DNA from: an uncultured beta proteobacterium
GTDB lineage: Bacteria > Pseudomonadota > Gammaproteobacteria > Burkholderiales > Burkholderiaceae_C
Direction: 5' to 3'
Length of the DNA: 51,609 bases
Assembly (NCBI GenBank): GCA_903960915.1
Contig: CAJCCO010000064.1
Coordinates: 1-51,609 of the forward strand
The notes beneath the pieces are model-generated. The model saw only the letters and a list, made by a program, of their open reading frames with translations, did no database searches and was not told the origin of the DNA. This document shows positions 35,070 to 43,858 of this stretch, piece by piece (within the stretch, counting starts at the first letter, position 1; every line of letters starts with the position of its first letter). A program made the position numbers and the translations under genes.

Positions 35070-37031
35070 ATGCCGCCAGATTCTTTACCGGCTGCCCCAG
35101 TTCTTCCAGCCGCTGCTCCCCCGTTCTGGCTCGGTGCGCAAGACCTCTGGCTGCTTGCCGAGGGGCGCCATCTGCGGCCCTGGACCAAGCTCGGCGCCCA
35201 CCCCTGGGTTGTGGCGGGCCAAGGCGGCACCGCCTTTGCTGTGTGGGCGCCCAACGCGCGCCAGGTGGCGGTGGTGGGCGACTTCAACCACTGGAACCCG
35301 CAGCATCACCCCATGCACCACCGTGGCGACGCCGGCCTGTGGGAACTGTTTGTGCCGCAGGTGCAGGAGGGCGCGCTTTACCAGTTTGCCGTGACCGGCG
35401 TGGACGGCCACTGCGTCTTCAAAACCGACCCCTACGCTCTGCGCACTGAAAGCGGTGGTGGCCGCGCCTGCGTGGTGACGGACTTGCCCGCTGCGGTGGT
35501 GCGCCCGCCCGGTGCGCGCGAACGTGCCAACGCCCTGAACGCGCCCATGAGCATTTACGAAGTGCATGTGGGCTCCTGGCGCCATGCCAACGGTGCCTGG
35601 CTGCAGTGGGACGAACTGGCCGACCGCTTGCTGCCCTACGTGGTGGACCTGGGCTTTACCCACCTGGAACTCATGCCCATTAACGAGCACCCGTTCTACG
35701 GCTCCTGGGGCTACCAGCCCACCCACATGTTTGCACCGTCGGCCCGTTATGGCGAGCCCGCCGCCCTGCGCCGCTTTGTAGCGCGCGCCCATGCGCTGGG
35801 CCTGCAGGTGCTGCTGGACTGGGTGCCCGCCCACTTTCCGTCGGACGAACATGCGCTGGCCCGTTTTGACGGCACCGCGCTGTACGAGCACGCCGACCCG
35901 CGCGAAGGCGTGCACCGCGACTGGCACACCCTGATCTACAACTTTGGCCGGCGCGAAGTGTGCAATTTTTTGGTCAGCAGCGCCTTGTTTTGGACCGAGT
36001 GCTATGGCCTGGACGGCTTGCGCGTGGACGCCGTAGCCTCCATGCTTTACCGCGACTACAGCCGCCGCGCCGGCGAGTGGATTCCCAACCGCGACGGCGG
36101 GCGAGAAAACTACGAAGCCATAGCCTTTGTGCGCGAAGTCAACCGCGTGCTGGGCGAGCAGGTGCCCGGCGCCATCACCGTGGCCGAAGAGTCCACCGCC
36201 TTCCCCGGCGTGACGGCGCCGCCCTGGCTCGGCGGCCTGGGTTTTCATTACAAGTGGAACCTGGGCTGGATGCACGACACCCTGGACTACTTCTCGCGCG
36301 ACCCGGTGTACCGCGCCCACCACCACCACCGCCTGAGCTTTGCCATGGTGTACGCCTACACCGAGCATTACGTGCTGCCGCTGTCGCACGACGAGGTGAC
36401 CCACGGCAAAGGCTCGCTCTACAGCAAGATGTGGGGCGACGACTGGCAAAAACGCGCCAACCTGCGCGCCCTGCTGGCCCTGATGTACGCCCACCCCGGG
36501 CGCAAGCTCTTGTTCATGGGCACCGAGCTGGCACAAAAGCAGGAGTGGCGGCATGACAGCCAGCTCGACTGGCACCTGCTCGAGCAGCCCGAACACGCGG
36601 GCGTGCAGCGCCTGGTGCGCACCCTCAACCAGTGCTACCGCAGCCACCCCGCGCTGCATGCGCGCGACGACCAGCCGGGGGGCTTTGCCTGGCTCGAGGT
36701 CAACGACAGCGCGCACTCCATTTATTGCTTTGTGCGCTACGGCCATGCGCCGCGCCAACAACTGGTGGTGTTGTGCAACCTCACGCCCGTGGTGCGCCAC
36801 CACTACCGCGTGGGCCTGCCCCAGGGTGGCTACTGGCACGAGGTGCTCAACACCGACGCTTGCGAATGGGGTGGCAGCGGCGTGTGCAATAGCCAGGCAG
36901 GCGACCAGCCCGCCACTGCCTACCCCTGGCAGGGCCAAGCCCATTCCCTGGTGTTGACGCTGCCGCCGCTGGGCGTGGTGTGGCTGGTGCCACAAGATAC
37001 CCCCCAAGACACGCCAACCGATCTGCCATGA
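35070..37031 (+). CDS. glgB: 1,4-alpha-glucan branching enzyme
   Basis: 653 residues. A CBM48 domain (about 50-130, TAFAVWAPNARQVAVVGDFNHWN) precedes a GH13 catalytic barrel with YGSWGYQPTHMFAPSARYG, LLDWVPAHFPSD, the nucleophile Asp in GLRVDAVASMLYRDY, the acid/base Glu in VAEEST, and LSHDEV. It is the shorter form lacking the extra N-terminal module of E. coli GlgB. It forms alpha-1,6 branches in glycogen. First gene of glgB-glgX-malQ-glgC-glgA-glgP. No strong Shine-Dalgarno or clear promoter was found in the 79 bp upstream. Confidence 0.96.
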   Translation: MPPDSLPAAPVLPAAAPPFWLGAQDLWLLAEGRHLRPWTKLGAHPWVVAGQGGTAFAVWAPNARQVAVVGDFNHWNPQHHPMHHRGDAGLWELFVPQVQEGALYQFAVTGVDGHCVFKTDPYALRTESGGGRACVVTDLPAAVVRPPGARERANALNAPMSIYEVHVGSWRHANGAWLQWDELADRLLPYVVDLGFTHLELMPINEHPFYGSWGYQPTHMFAPSARYGEPAALRRFVARAHALGLQVLLDWVPAHFPSDEHALARFDGTALYEHADPREGVHRDWHTLIYNFGRREVCNFLVSSALFWTECYGLDGLRVDAVASMLYRDYSRRAGEWIPNRDGGRENYEAIAFVREVNRVLGEQVPGAITVAEESTAFPGVTAPPWLGGLGFHYKWNLGWMHDTLDYFSRDPVYRAHHHHRLSFAMVYAYTEHYVLPLSHDEVTHGKGSLYSKMWGDDWQKRANLRALLALMYAHPGRKLLFMGTELAQKQEWRHDSQLDWHLLEQPEHAGVQRLVRTLNQCYRSHPALHARDDQPGGFAWLEVNDSAHSIYCFVRYGHAPRQQLVVLCNLTPVVRHHYRVGLPQGGYWHEVLNTDACEWGGSGVCNSQAGDQPATAYPWQGQAHSLVLTLPPLGVVWLVPQDTPQDTPTDLP

Positions 37032-39331
37032 GCAGCGCCGCCCCGCCACCCCCCGCGCCGCTTGCTCTGGTGTGCGAACCCGGCCAGACCTGGCCGCGCG
37101 GCGCCACCTGCGTGCACTGGCACGGGCGCGACGGCGTCAACTTTGCGGTCGACTCGCACCACGCCGAGCGCCTGCAGGTTTGCCTGTTTGACACCGTGCA
37201 TGGCCCCGAGACGGCACGCTTGGATTTGCCAGGCCACCACCACGGCGTGTGGCACGGCTTTGTGCCCGGTCTGCAAGCCGGGCAGTTGTACGGCTTGCGC
37301 GCTTACGGCCCTTACCAGCCAGCGCTGGGCCACCGCTTCAACCCGGCCAAGCTGCTGATAGACCCGTTTGCCAAAGCCCTGGCGGGCGACGCCCATCACC
37401 TGGCGCTGGAGCTGGACTACGGCTTGCCTGGCGAAACAAGCAGGCCGCCCCTGCAGTCCGACCCGAACGACAACGCCGTGCGTCTGCCCAAGGCCTGCGT
37501 GCTCGACCTGGCGCAGGAGTTGGCCTTGGGTGCGGCCATTACCCCGTGCCCGCCGCTACCGCGCGAGCAGGTGGTGCTGTACGAGGCGCATGTCAAAGGC
37601 CTGACCCAAAGCCACCCCGAGGTGCCCGGCGCCGAGCGCGGCAGCTACGCCGGCGTGGCCAGCGCGCCCATGCTGGCGCACTACGCACGCTTAGGGGTCA
37701 CCACGCTGTGCCTGTTGCCGGTGCACCAGCATTTGACCGAGGCGCACCTGCTGCACAAAGGCCTGCGCAACTACTGGGGCTACAACACGCTGAACTTCTT
37801 TGTGCCCGAGCCCACCTACGCCAGCGGCCTCTACCCCGACGTGCGCGCCGAGTTTCGTTACATGGTGGAGCAACTGCACCGCCACGGTCTGGAGGTGGTG
37901 CTGGACGTGGTCTTCAACCACAGCGCCGAGGGCGACGCCCTCGGGCCCACCCTGAGCTGGCGTGGTCTCGACAACGCCAGTTGGTACCTGCATGAGCGCG
38001 CTGGCCACCTGCTCAACTTCAGCGGCTGCGGCAACAGCCTGGACCTGGCGCAACCCTGCGCCCAGCGCCTGGTGATGGACAGCCTGCGCTGGTGGGTGCA
38101 AGCCTTTGGGGTGGACGGTTTTCGCTTTGACCTGGCCGCCGCGCTGGGGCGCGACGTGCGCGCGCACCACCACTTTCAGCCGCATGCCGGGCTGCTGGCG
38201 GCCATGGCGCAAGACCCGGTGCTGGCGCGCGTGCGCCTGATTGCCGAGCCTTGGGACCTGGGGCCCAATGGGTATCAACTGGGCCACTTTCCACTGGGCT
38301 GGCTGGAGTGGAACGACCGCTTTCGCGACAGTTGCCGTGCCTGGTGGCTTGGGCACGAGACCACGCGCGGCGAGTTGGCGCGCCGCCTGAGTGGCTCCAG
38401 CGATGTGTTTCACCACAGTGGCCGCAGCCCGCAGGCCAGCGTCAACCTCATCACCGCGCACGATGGCATGACGCTGGCCGACCTCACCGCCTACGCCCAC
38501 AAACACAACCAGGCCAATGGCGAAGACAACCGCGACGGGCACCCACACAACTTCAGCGCCAATGCGGGTGTGGAAGGCCCTAGCAGCGATGCGGCCGTGC
38601 TGGCCTTGCGCGGCCAATGGCGCCGTGCCCTGCTCGCCACCTTGTTCTGCGCGCAAGGCACGCCGCAGTTGCTGGCCGGCGACGAGATAGGCCACAGCCA
38701 GCAGGGCAACAACAACGCCTACTGCCAGGACAACCCTCTCAGCTGGTTGAACTGGGCGCAGGCCGATACGTTGCAGCGCGACTTTGTGGCCGGCCTGATT
38801 CATCTGCGCCGCCGGCACGCCGCGCTGCACCACGCGCACTGGTTCACCGGCCGGCGGCACCACCACCACAAGCTGCACCCGACCCACCAGACCCAGCAAG
38901 GGCAACAACCACACGCAGTGTCGGATGTCGGTGTGGTGGACATCACCTGGCGCACCCCCGAGGGCACCGCCCTCAACGCCACCGACTGGGAAGACCGCCA
39001 CAACCGCAGCCTGGTTTGCCTGCTCGAGGTGTGCGAGCCCGCCCTGGTGCGAGATGCTGGCGGCGCGCTGGTGTCGGGCCAGGCGCCCACCGAGCGCTGG
39101 TTGTTGATTTTTCATGCCTCGGCCCACGCGCTGGTGTTTGTGCTGCCGCCGGGTGTGTGGCTGGCGGTGCTCGACAGCGCGGCCGCCTTGGTGCTGCAAC
39201 AAGCGCACTGGCGACAGGCGCAGCAGCACAGCGGGCAAGTGTTGGTGGCGGCGCGCTCGGTCCTCGGCTTGGTGCAGCCGCTTGACCGCGCGCCGTCTGC
39301 CCCTGTGGCATCTGCGGAGCCAACGCGGTGA
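37028..39331 (+). CDS. glgX: Glycogen debranching enzyme GlgX
   Basis: 767 residues from the ATG at 37028, which overlaps the glgB stop (ATGA). GH13_11 features are GVNFAVDSHHAERLQVCLFD (CBM48), LRNYWGYNTLNFF, VVLDVVFNHSAEGD, the nucleophile in GFRFDLAAALGRD, LIAEPWDLG and ITAHDGMTLADL. It removes short branches left by phosphorylase. An unusual His/Gln-rich insertion (HHHHKLHPTHQTQQGQQPH) lies in the C-terminal region near residue 620. It is coupled on both sides within the operon. Confidence 0.95.
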   Translation: MSSAAPPPPAPLALVCEPGQTWPRGATCVHWHGRDGVNFAVDSHHAERLQVCLFDTVHGPETARLDLPGHHHGVWHGFVPGLQAGQLYGLRAYGPYQPALGHRFNPAKLLIDPFAKALAGDAHHLALELDYGLPGETSRPPLQSDPNDNAVRLPKACVLDLAQELALGAAITPCPPLPREQVVLYEAHVKGLTQSHPEVPGAERGSYAGVASAPMLAHYARLGVTTLCLLPVHQHLTEAHLLHKGLRNYWGYNTLNFFVPEPTYASGLYPDVRAEFRYMVEQLHRHGLEVVLDVVFNHSAEGDALGPTLSWRGLDNASWYLHERAGHLLNFSGCGNSLDLAQPCAQRLVMDSLRWWVQAFGVDGFRFDLAAALGRDVRAHHHFQPHAGLLAAMAQDPVLARVRLIAEPWDLGPNGYQLGHFPLGWLEWNDRFRDSCRAWWLGHETTRGELARRLSGSSDVFHHSGRSPQASVNLITAHDGMTLADLTAYAHKHNQANGEDNRDGHPHNFSANAGVEGPSSDAAVLALRGQWRRALLATLFCAQGTPQLLAGDEIGHSQQGNNNAYCQDNPLSWLNWAQADTLQRDFVAGLIHLRRRHAALHHAHWFTGRRHHHHKLHPTHQTQQGQQPHAVSDVGVVDITWRTPEGTALNATDWEDRHNRSLVCLLEVCEPALVRDAGGALVSGQAPTERWLLIFHASAHALVFVLPPGVWLAVLDSAAALVLQQAHWRQAQQHSGQVLVAARSVLGLVQPLDRAPSAPVASAEPTR

Positions 39332-40899
39332 GCACGCATCGACCTGCCCCTGTGCCACCGTTGGGCAGCGCTGTGCTGTCGCAGCGCAGCAGCGGCGTGT
39401 TGCTGCACCTCACGTCTTTGCCCGGCCCGCACGGTTCGGGCGATCTAGGCGCCGCCGCTTACCAGTTTGTAGATTGGCTGGTGAGCGCCGGACAAAGTTG
39501 CTGGCAAATATTGCCGCTCTCGCCGGTCGGGCCGGGCTATTCGCCGTACCACAGCCCGTCCACCTTTGCCGGCAACCCCTTGCTGGTGGACCTGGAAGAA
39601 CTGCAACATTGCGGCTGGCTGCCCCCAGAGCCCGCGCCCGACTTTGCACCCGACTTTGCGGCGGGTGTTTGCGACTTCGAGCGCGTGGCGCCCTACCGCC
39701 TGCAACGCCTGCACCAGGCCTGGCAGGGTTTTGTGCAAGTGGCGTCGGCGGCTGATCGTCAGGCGCTGGACTTCTTTCGCACCAGCCAGGCGCATTGGCT
39801 GGAAGGCTACGCGCTGTTCATGGCCTTGGAAGCGCGCCACGGCCAACCCTGGACCCAGTGGCCCGCGCCGCTGCGCCAAGGTGACTTGGCGGCCTTGGCC
39901 GAGGCCGGGCAGCAGTGCCAGGACGCGCTGGCTTTCTACAGCTTCATTCAGTGGCGCTTTATGCTGCAATGGGCACGCCTGCACGCCTATGCCCAGGCGC
40001 GCGGCGTGGCCTTGCTGGGCGATGCCCCCATTTTTGTGGCCCACCACAGTGCTGATGTGTGGCAAAACCCCGAGCTGTTTTGTCTGGATGCCCAAGGCGA
40101 GCCCACCTGCGTGGCCGGTGTGCCGCCCGACCATTACAGTGCCAGCGGCCAGCGCTGGGGCAACCCGCTGTACCGCTGGGACGTGATGGCGCAAGACGGT
40201 TTTGCCTGGTGGCGCGCGCGCCTGGCGCACCTGATGAAGCAGGTGAACGTGCTGCGGCTAGACCACTTTCGCGGCTTCGAGTCGTACTGGTCCATTCCTG
40301 CCCACCAGCCCACCGCCGAGCATGGCCACTGGTGCGCGGGGCCAGGTCTCGCCTTGTTTGAGGCGCTGGCCGATGAGGCGCACCAGTCAGGCCGAAGCGA
40401 CGCCTGGCCCTTGGTGGCTGAAGACTTGGGCTACATCACGCCAGCCGTCACCACGCTGCGCCAGCAACTCGGTATGGCGGGCATGCGCGTCATGCAGTTT
40501 GCCTTTGGTGACAGCGCGCACAACCCCTACCTGCCGCACAACTTTGAGGCCCACACCGTGGCCTACACCGGCACGCACGACAACGACACCAGCGTGGGCT
40601 GGTGGCAGCAGCTGCCGGAACCGCAGCGCGCGCGGGTGCGTGCTTACCTCGGGCCGCAGGTGGACGCAGAGATTCATTGGGCCCTGATGCAGTCGCTCTC
40701 GCAGTCGGTGGCCACGCTGGTGGTGTTGCCCTTGCAAGACGTGCTGGGGCTGGACGGCGCGCACCGCATGAACGTGCCCGGGCAGGCAGAAGGCTGCTGG
40801 CGCTGGCGCTTTGATTGGCCTCAATTGCGCGCTGACGCCACGCTCAGATTAAGAGAAATGACAAGGGCGCACGGGCGCAACCTTTCTATGCTGGACTGA
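39328..40899 (+). CDS. malQ: 4-alpha-glucanotransferase (amylomaltase)
   Basis: 523 residues, starting at a GTG that overlaps the glgX stop (GTGA). GH77 motifs are SGVLLHLTSLPGPHGSGDLG, ILPLSPVGPGYSPYHSPSTFAGNP, the nucleophile Asp in LRLDHFRGFESYW, the Glu in LVAEDLG, and YTGTHDNDT. It transfers maltooligosaccharide segments produced by GlgX and GlgP, recycling short glucans. It is the compact form, like plant DPE1 and Thermus enzymes. glgC begins 35 bp downstream. Confidence 0.95.
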   Translation: MSTHRPAPVPPLGSAVLSQRSSGVLLHLTSLPGPHGSGDLGAAAYQFVDWLVSAGQSCWQILPLSPVGPGYSPYHSPSTFAGNPLLVDLEELQHCGWLPPEPAPDFAPDFAAGVCDFERVAPYRLQRLHQAWQGFVQVASAADRQALDFFRTSQAHWLEGYALFMALEARHGQPWTQWPAPLRQGDLAALAEAGQQCQDALAFYSFIQWRFMLQWARLHAYAQARGVALLGDAPIFVAHHSADVWQNPELFCLDAQGEPTCVAGVPPDHYSASGQRWGNPLYRWDVMAQDGFAWWRARLAHLMKQVNVLRLDHFRGFESYWSIPAHQPTAEHGHWCAGPGLALFEALADEAHQSGRSDAWPLVAEDLGYITPAVTTLRQQLGMAGMRVMQFAFGDSAHNPYLPHNFEAHTVAYTGTHDNDTSVGWWQQLPEPQRARVRAYLGPQVDAEIHWALMQSLSQSVATLVVLPLQDVLGLDGAHRMNVPGQAEGCWRWRFDWPQLRADATLRLREMTRAHGRNLSMLD

Positions 40900-40934
40900 G
40901 AAGTTTTTTCTAGTTCCCCCACGCGAGGTCTTTC

Positions 40935-42323
40935 ATGAAAATCGGTGACTCTCACCAACCGGTGCGCCAAACCATTGCCCTGGTGCTGGCGGGTGGGCGC
41001 GGCACCCGGCTGCAGGCCTTGACCGACCACTGCGCCAAGCCGGCGGTTCACATGGGTGGCAAATACCGCATCATTGATTTTGTGCTGTCGAACTGCCTCA
41101 ACTCCGGCTTGCACCGCATTGGCGTGCTCACGCAGTACAAGTCGCACAGCCTGTTGCGCCACCTGCAGCACGGCTGGTCTTTTTTGCGCAACGAGTTCAA
41201 TGAATTCATTGACCTGCTGCCCGCGCAACAGCGCGTCGACGAAGGCGCCTGGTACCGTGGCACGGCCGACGCGGTGTTTCAAAACCTGGACATTTTGCGG
41301 GCGCACCGCGCCACCTATGTGCTGGTGCTGGCGGGCGACCACGTGTACAAAATGGACTACGCCCGCCTGATTGAAGACCACATTGCCCAAGGCGCGCCCT
41401 GCACCGTGGCCTGCATTGAAGTGCCCCTGGCGCAGGCCAGCGCCTTTGGCGTGATGACCATCGACCCGCTGCGCCGCATCACCCGCTTTGACGAAAAACC
41501 CCGCCACCCGCAAGCCATTCCGGGCCGCTCGGGCGCTGCATTGGCCAGCATGGGCGTGTACGTGTTCAATGCCGAGTACCTGTTTGCGGCCCTGGCGCAA
41601 GACACCAGCAACCCCGACTCCAGCCACGACTTTGGCAAAGACCTGATTCCAGCCATGGTGGCGCATGGCGATGTGGTGGCGCACCCGTTTGAGCTGTCCT
41701 GCGTGAAGACCACGCTGGACGCGCCCGCCTACTGGCGCGACGTCGGTACGGTAGACGCCTACTGGGCCACCAACATAGACCTCACCAACACCATTCCCGA
41801 GCTTGACCTGTACGACCGCGACTGGCCCATCTGGACCTGCCAGGACACCTTGCCCCCGGCCAAATTTGTGTTTGATGACGAAGGCCGGCGCGGCATGGCG
41901 GTGGATTCGCTGGTGGCGGGAGGTTGCATTGTGTCGGGCTCGAAGGTGCGCCGCTCGGTGTTGTTCAGCGGTGTGCATGTGCAGTCTTTCAGCCGGGTGG
42001 AGGAGTCGGTGGTGTTGCCCGGTGCTGTGGTGGGGCGGCACTGCCGTCTGCGCAAAGTGGTGATTGACGAAGGCTGCACCGTGCCCGACGGCATGACCAT
42101 TGGCTTTGATGCCGCCGCCGACGCCCGGCGCTTTCACCGCAGTCCGCAAGGCGTGGTGCTGGTGACTGCTGCAATGCTGGCGCGTTTGGTGCCTTTGACC
42201 CCCTCGTTGGCTTCGGAACATGCTGCCCCTGCCCACGCTCCTTCGCCCGCCTCTTTGCTGGCCGCTATGCAACCGTCACCTCATTCCCCAACCCATTCAC
42301 CCAGGCAGGAATCGCGCGCATGA
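40935..42323 (+). CDS. glgC: Glucose-1-phosphate adenylyltransferase
   Basis: 462 residues. The nucleotide-binding [56 protein letters not shown] and substrate-site [13 protein letters not shown] identify ADP-glucose pyrophosphorylase. A C-terminal left-handed beta-helix follows ([25 protein letters not shown]). It makes ADP-glucose, the committed and allosterically controlled step. The last 40 residues form a Pro/His/Ser-rich tail beyond the usual end. GAGG lies before the ATG; the stop overlaps glgA by 4 bp. Confidence 0.97.
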   Translation: MKIGDSHQPVRQTIALVLAGGRGTRLQALTDHCAKPAVHMGGKYRIIDFVLSNCLNSGLHRIGVLTQYKSHSLLRHLQHGWSFLRNEFNEFIDLLPAQQRVDEGAWYRGTADAVFQNLDILRAHRATYVLVLAGDHVYKMDYARLIEDHIAQGAPCTVACIEVPLAQASAFGVMTIDPLRRITRFDEKPRHPQAIPGRSGAALASMGVYVFNAEYLFAALAQDTSNPDSSHDFGKDLIPAMVAHGDVVAHPFELSCVKTTLDAPAYWRDVGTVDAYWATNIDLTNTIPELDLYDRDWPIWTCQDTLPPAKFVFDDEGRRGMAVDSLVAGGCIVSGSKVRRSVLFSGVHVQSFSRVEESVVLPGAVVGRHCRLRKVVIDEGCTVPDGMTIGFDAAADARRFHRSPQGVVLVTAAMLARLVPLTPSLASEHAAPAHAPSPASLLAAMQPSPHSPTHSPRQESRA

Positions 42324-43858
42324 AAGTGTTGTACCTGTGCACCGAGCTTTACCCGTTTCTCAAGACCGGGGGCCTGGGCGATGTCAGCGCCGGTTTGCCG
42401 CCCGCCTTGCAGGCCTTGGGTTGTGAGGTGCGCTTGTTGATGCCGGCTTTCCCGCCGCTGCACCAGGCCGCCCCCGTGCAGCAGATGGTGGCACCGTTGC
42501 CGCGCGCGCCCACCCCCTGGGGCGCGCCGCCTGATCTGCCCAGCGCCCACTTGGTGCTGGCCCACCTGCCGGGCGTGGCGCAGCCGGTGTATTTGCTGCA
42601 AGCACCGGTGCTCTTTGACCGGCCCGGCAACCCCTACCTGGGGCCAGACGGCCACGACTGGCGCGACAACGCCAGCCGCTTTGCCGCGCTGAGTTGGGCC
42701 GGCGCCTTGCTGGGCCAGGGGCTCGACCCGCAGTGGACGCCCGACGTGCTGCACGGCCACGACTGGCACGCCGGTTTGATGCCCGCTTATGTGCGCGCCT
42801 TTGTCGATGCCCAGCAGCCCACACCCGCCACCGTGTTCACGGTTCACAACCTGGCCTACCAGGGTATTTTTCCGGCGGCGCTATTTCCTCAGTTGGGTTT
42901 GCCACCCGCCATGCTGGACGTGCATGGTGTCGAGTACTTTGGCCAACTGTCTTTCATGAAAGCCGCGTTGCGCTATGCCGACCGACTGACCACCGTGAGC
43001 CCCACCTACGCGCAAGAAATTCAGCAGCCCGCACAAGGCATGGGGCTAGACGGCTTGTTGTGTGAGCGCGCGGGGGTGCTCACGGGCATTCTCAACGGCG
43101 TGGACGAGCAGGTCTGGAACCCGGCCACCGATGCCCTGCTGCCCACGCCCTTTGATGCCCAGACGCTGGACAACAAAGCCGTGGTCAAGCGTGCCTTGCA
43201 AGAGCGGCTGGGGCTGGCGGTGCGCCACAACGCGCTGGTGTTTGGCGTGGTCAGCCGGCTCACGCCACAAAAGGGCTTGCACTTGCTGGTGCCGCTGCTG
43301 GACGAGCTGGTGCAGCGCGGTGGCCAACTGGCCTTGCTCGGCCAGGGTGATGAAGCGCTGGAGCAAGCCCTGGTGGACGCCGCCCTGCGCCACCCCGGCG
43401 CCGTGGCTGTGCGCATGGGCTACGACGAGGACACCGCGCACGCCGTGATTGCCGGTGCCGATGTGCTCTTGATGCCCTCGGTCTTTGAGCCCTGCGGTCT
43501 GACCCAGTTGTACGGCCTGCGCTACGGCAGCCTGCCGCTGGTGCACCGCGTGGGCGGCTTGGCCGACACGGTGGTGGACTGCACGCTGGAAAACCTCGAC
43601 GACGACAGCGCCACCGGCTTTGTGTTTGACGCCTTCACCGCAGACGCTTTGCGCCACGCCTTGGGCCGCGCGTTTGCCTTGTTTCGCCGGCCGCAAGCAT
43701 GGCGCCGTGTGCAGCAACAAGCCATGGCGCAGCGCTTCGACTGGGCCACCGCTGCGCACCATTACCTTGCCGTTTACCGTTCGGCGACGCTCAGTCGGCC
43801 TGCCCAGCAGCCACGTCTTGAAGAAAGGGAACCCCATGTCCGACGACATCGGCTTTGA
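42320..43858 (+). CDS. glgA: Glycogen synthase
   Basis: 512 residues. The ADP-glucose-binding motif KTGGLGD is at residues 15-21, as expected for GT5. Other features are [42 protein letters not shown] and the C-terminal [31 protein letters not shown] with the catalytic Glu. It extends alpha-1,4 chains. The start overlaps glgC (ATGA) and its end overlaps glgP by 23 bp. Confidence 0.97.
   Translation: MKVLYLCTELYPFLKTGGLGDVSAGLPPALQALGCEVRLLMPAFPPLHQAAPVQQMVAPLPRAPTPWGAPPDLPSAHLVLAHLPGVAQPVYLLQAPVLFDRPGNPYLGPDGHDWRDNASRFAALSWAGALLGQGLDPQWTPDVLHGHDWHAGLMPAYVRAFVDAQQPTPATVFTVHNLAYQGIFPAALFPQLGLPPAMLDVHGVEYFGQLSFMKAALRYADRLTTVSPTYAQEIQQPAQGMGLDGLLCERAGVLTGILNGVDEQVWNPATDALLPTPFDAQTLDNKAVVKRALQERLGLAVRHNALVFGVVSRLTPQKGLHLLVPLLDELVQRGGQLALLGQGDEALEQALVDAALRHPGAVAVRMGYDEDTAHAVIAGADVLLMPSVFEPCGLTQLYGLRYGSLPLVHRVGGLADTVVDCTLENLDDDSATGFVFDAFTADALRHALGRAFALFRRPQAWRRVQQQAMAQRFDWATAAHHYLAVYRSATLSRPAQQPRLEEREPHVRRHRL

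Noticed and set aside
37691..39358. 555-codon open frame antisense to glgX
   Set aside because: Shadow of glgX, without motifs or a start signal.
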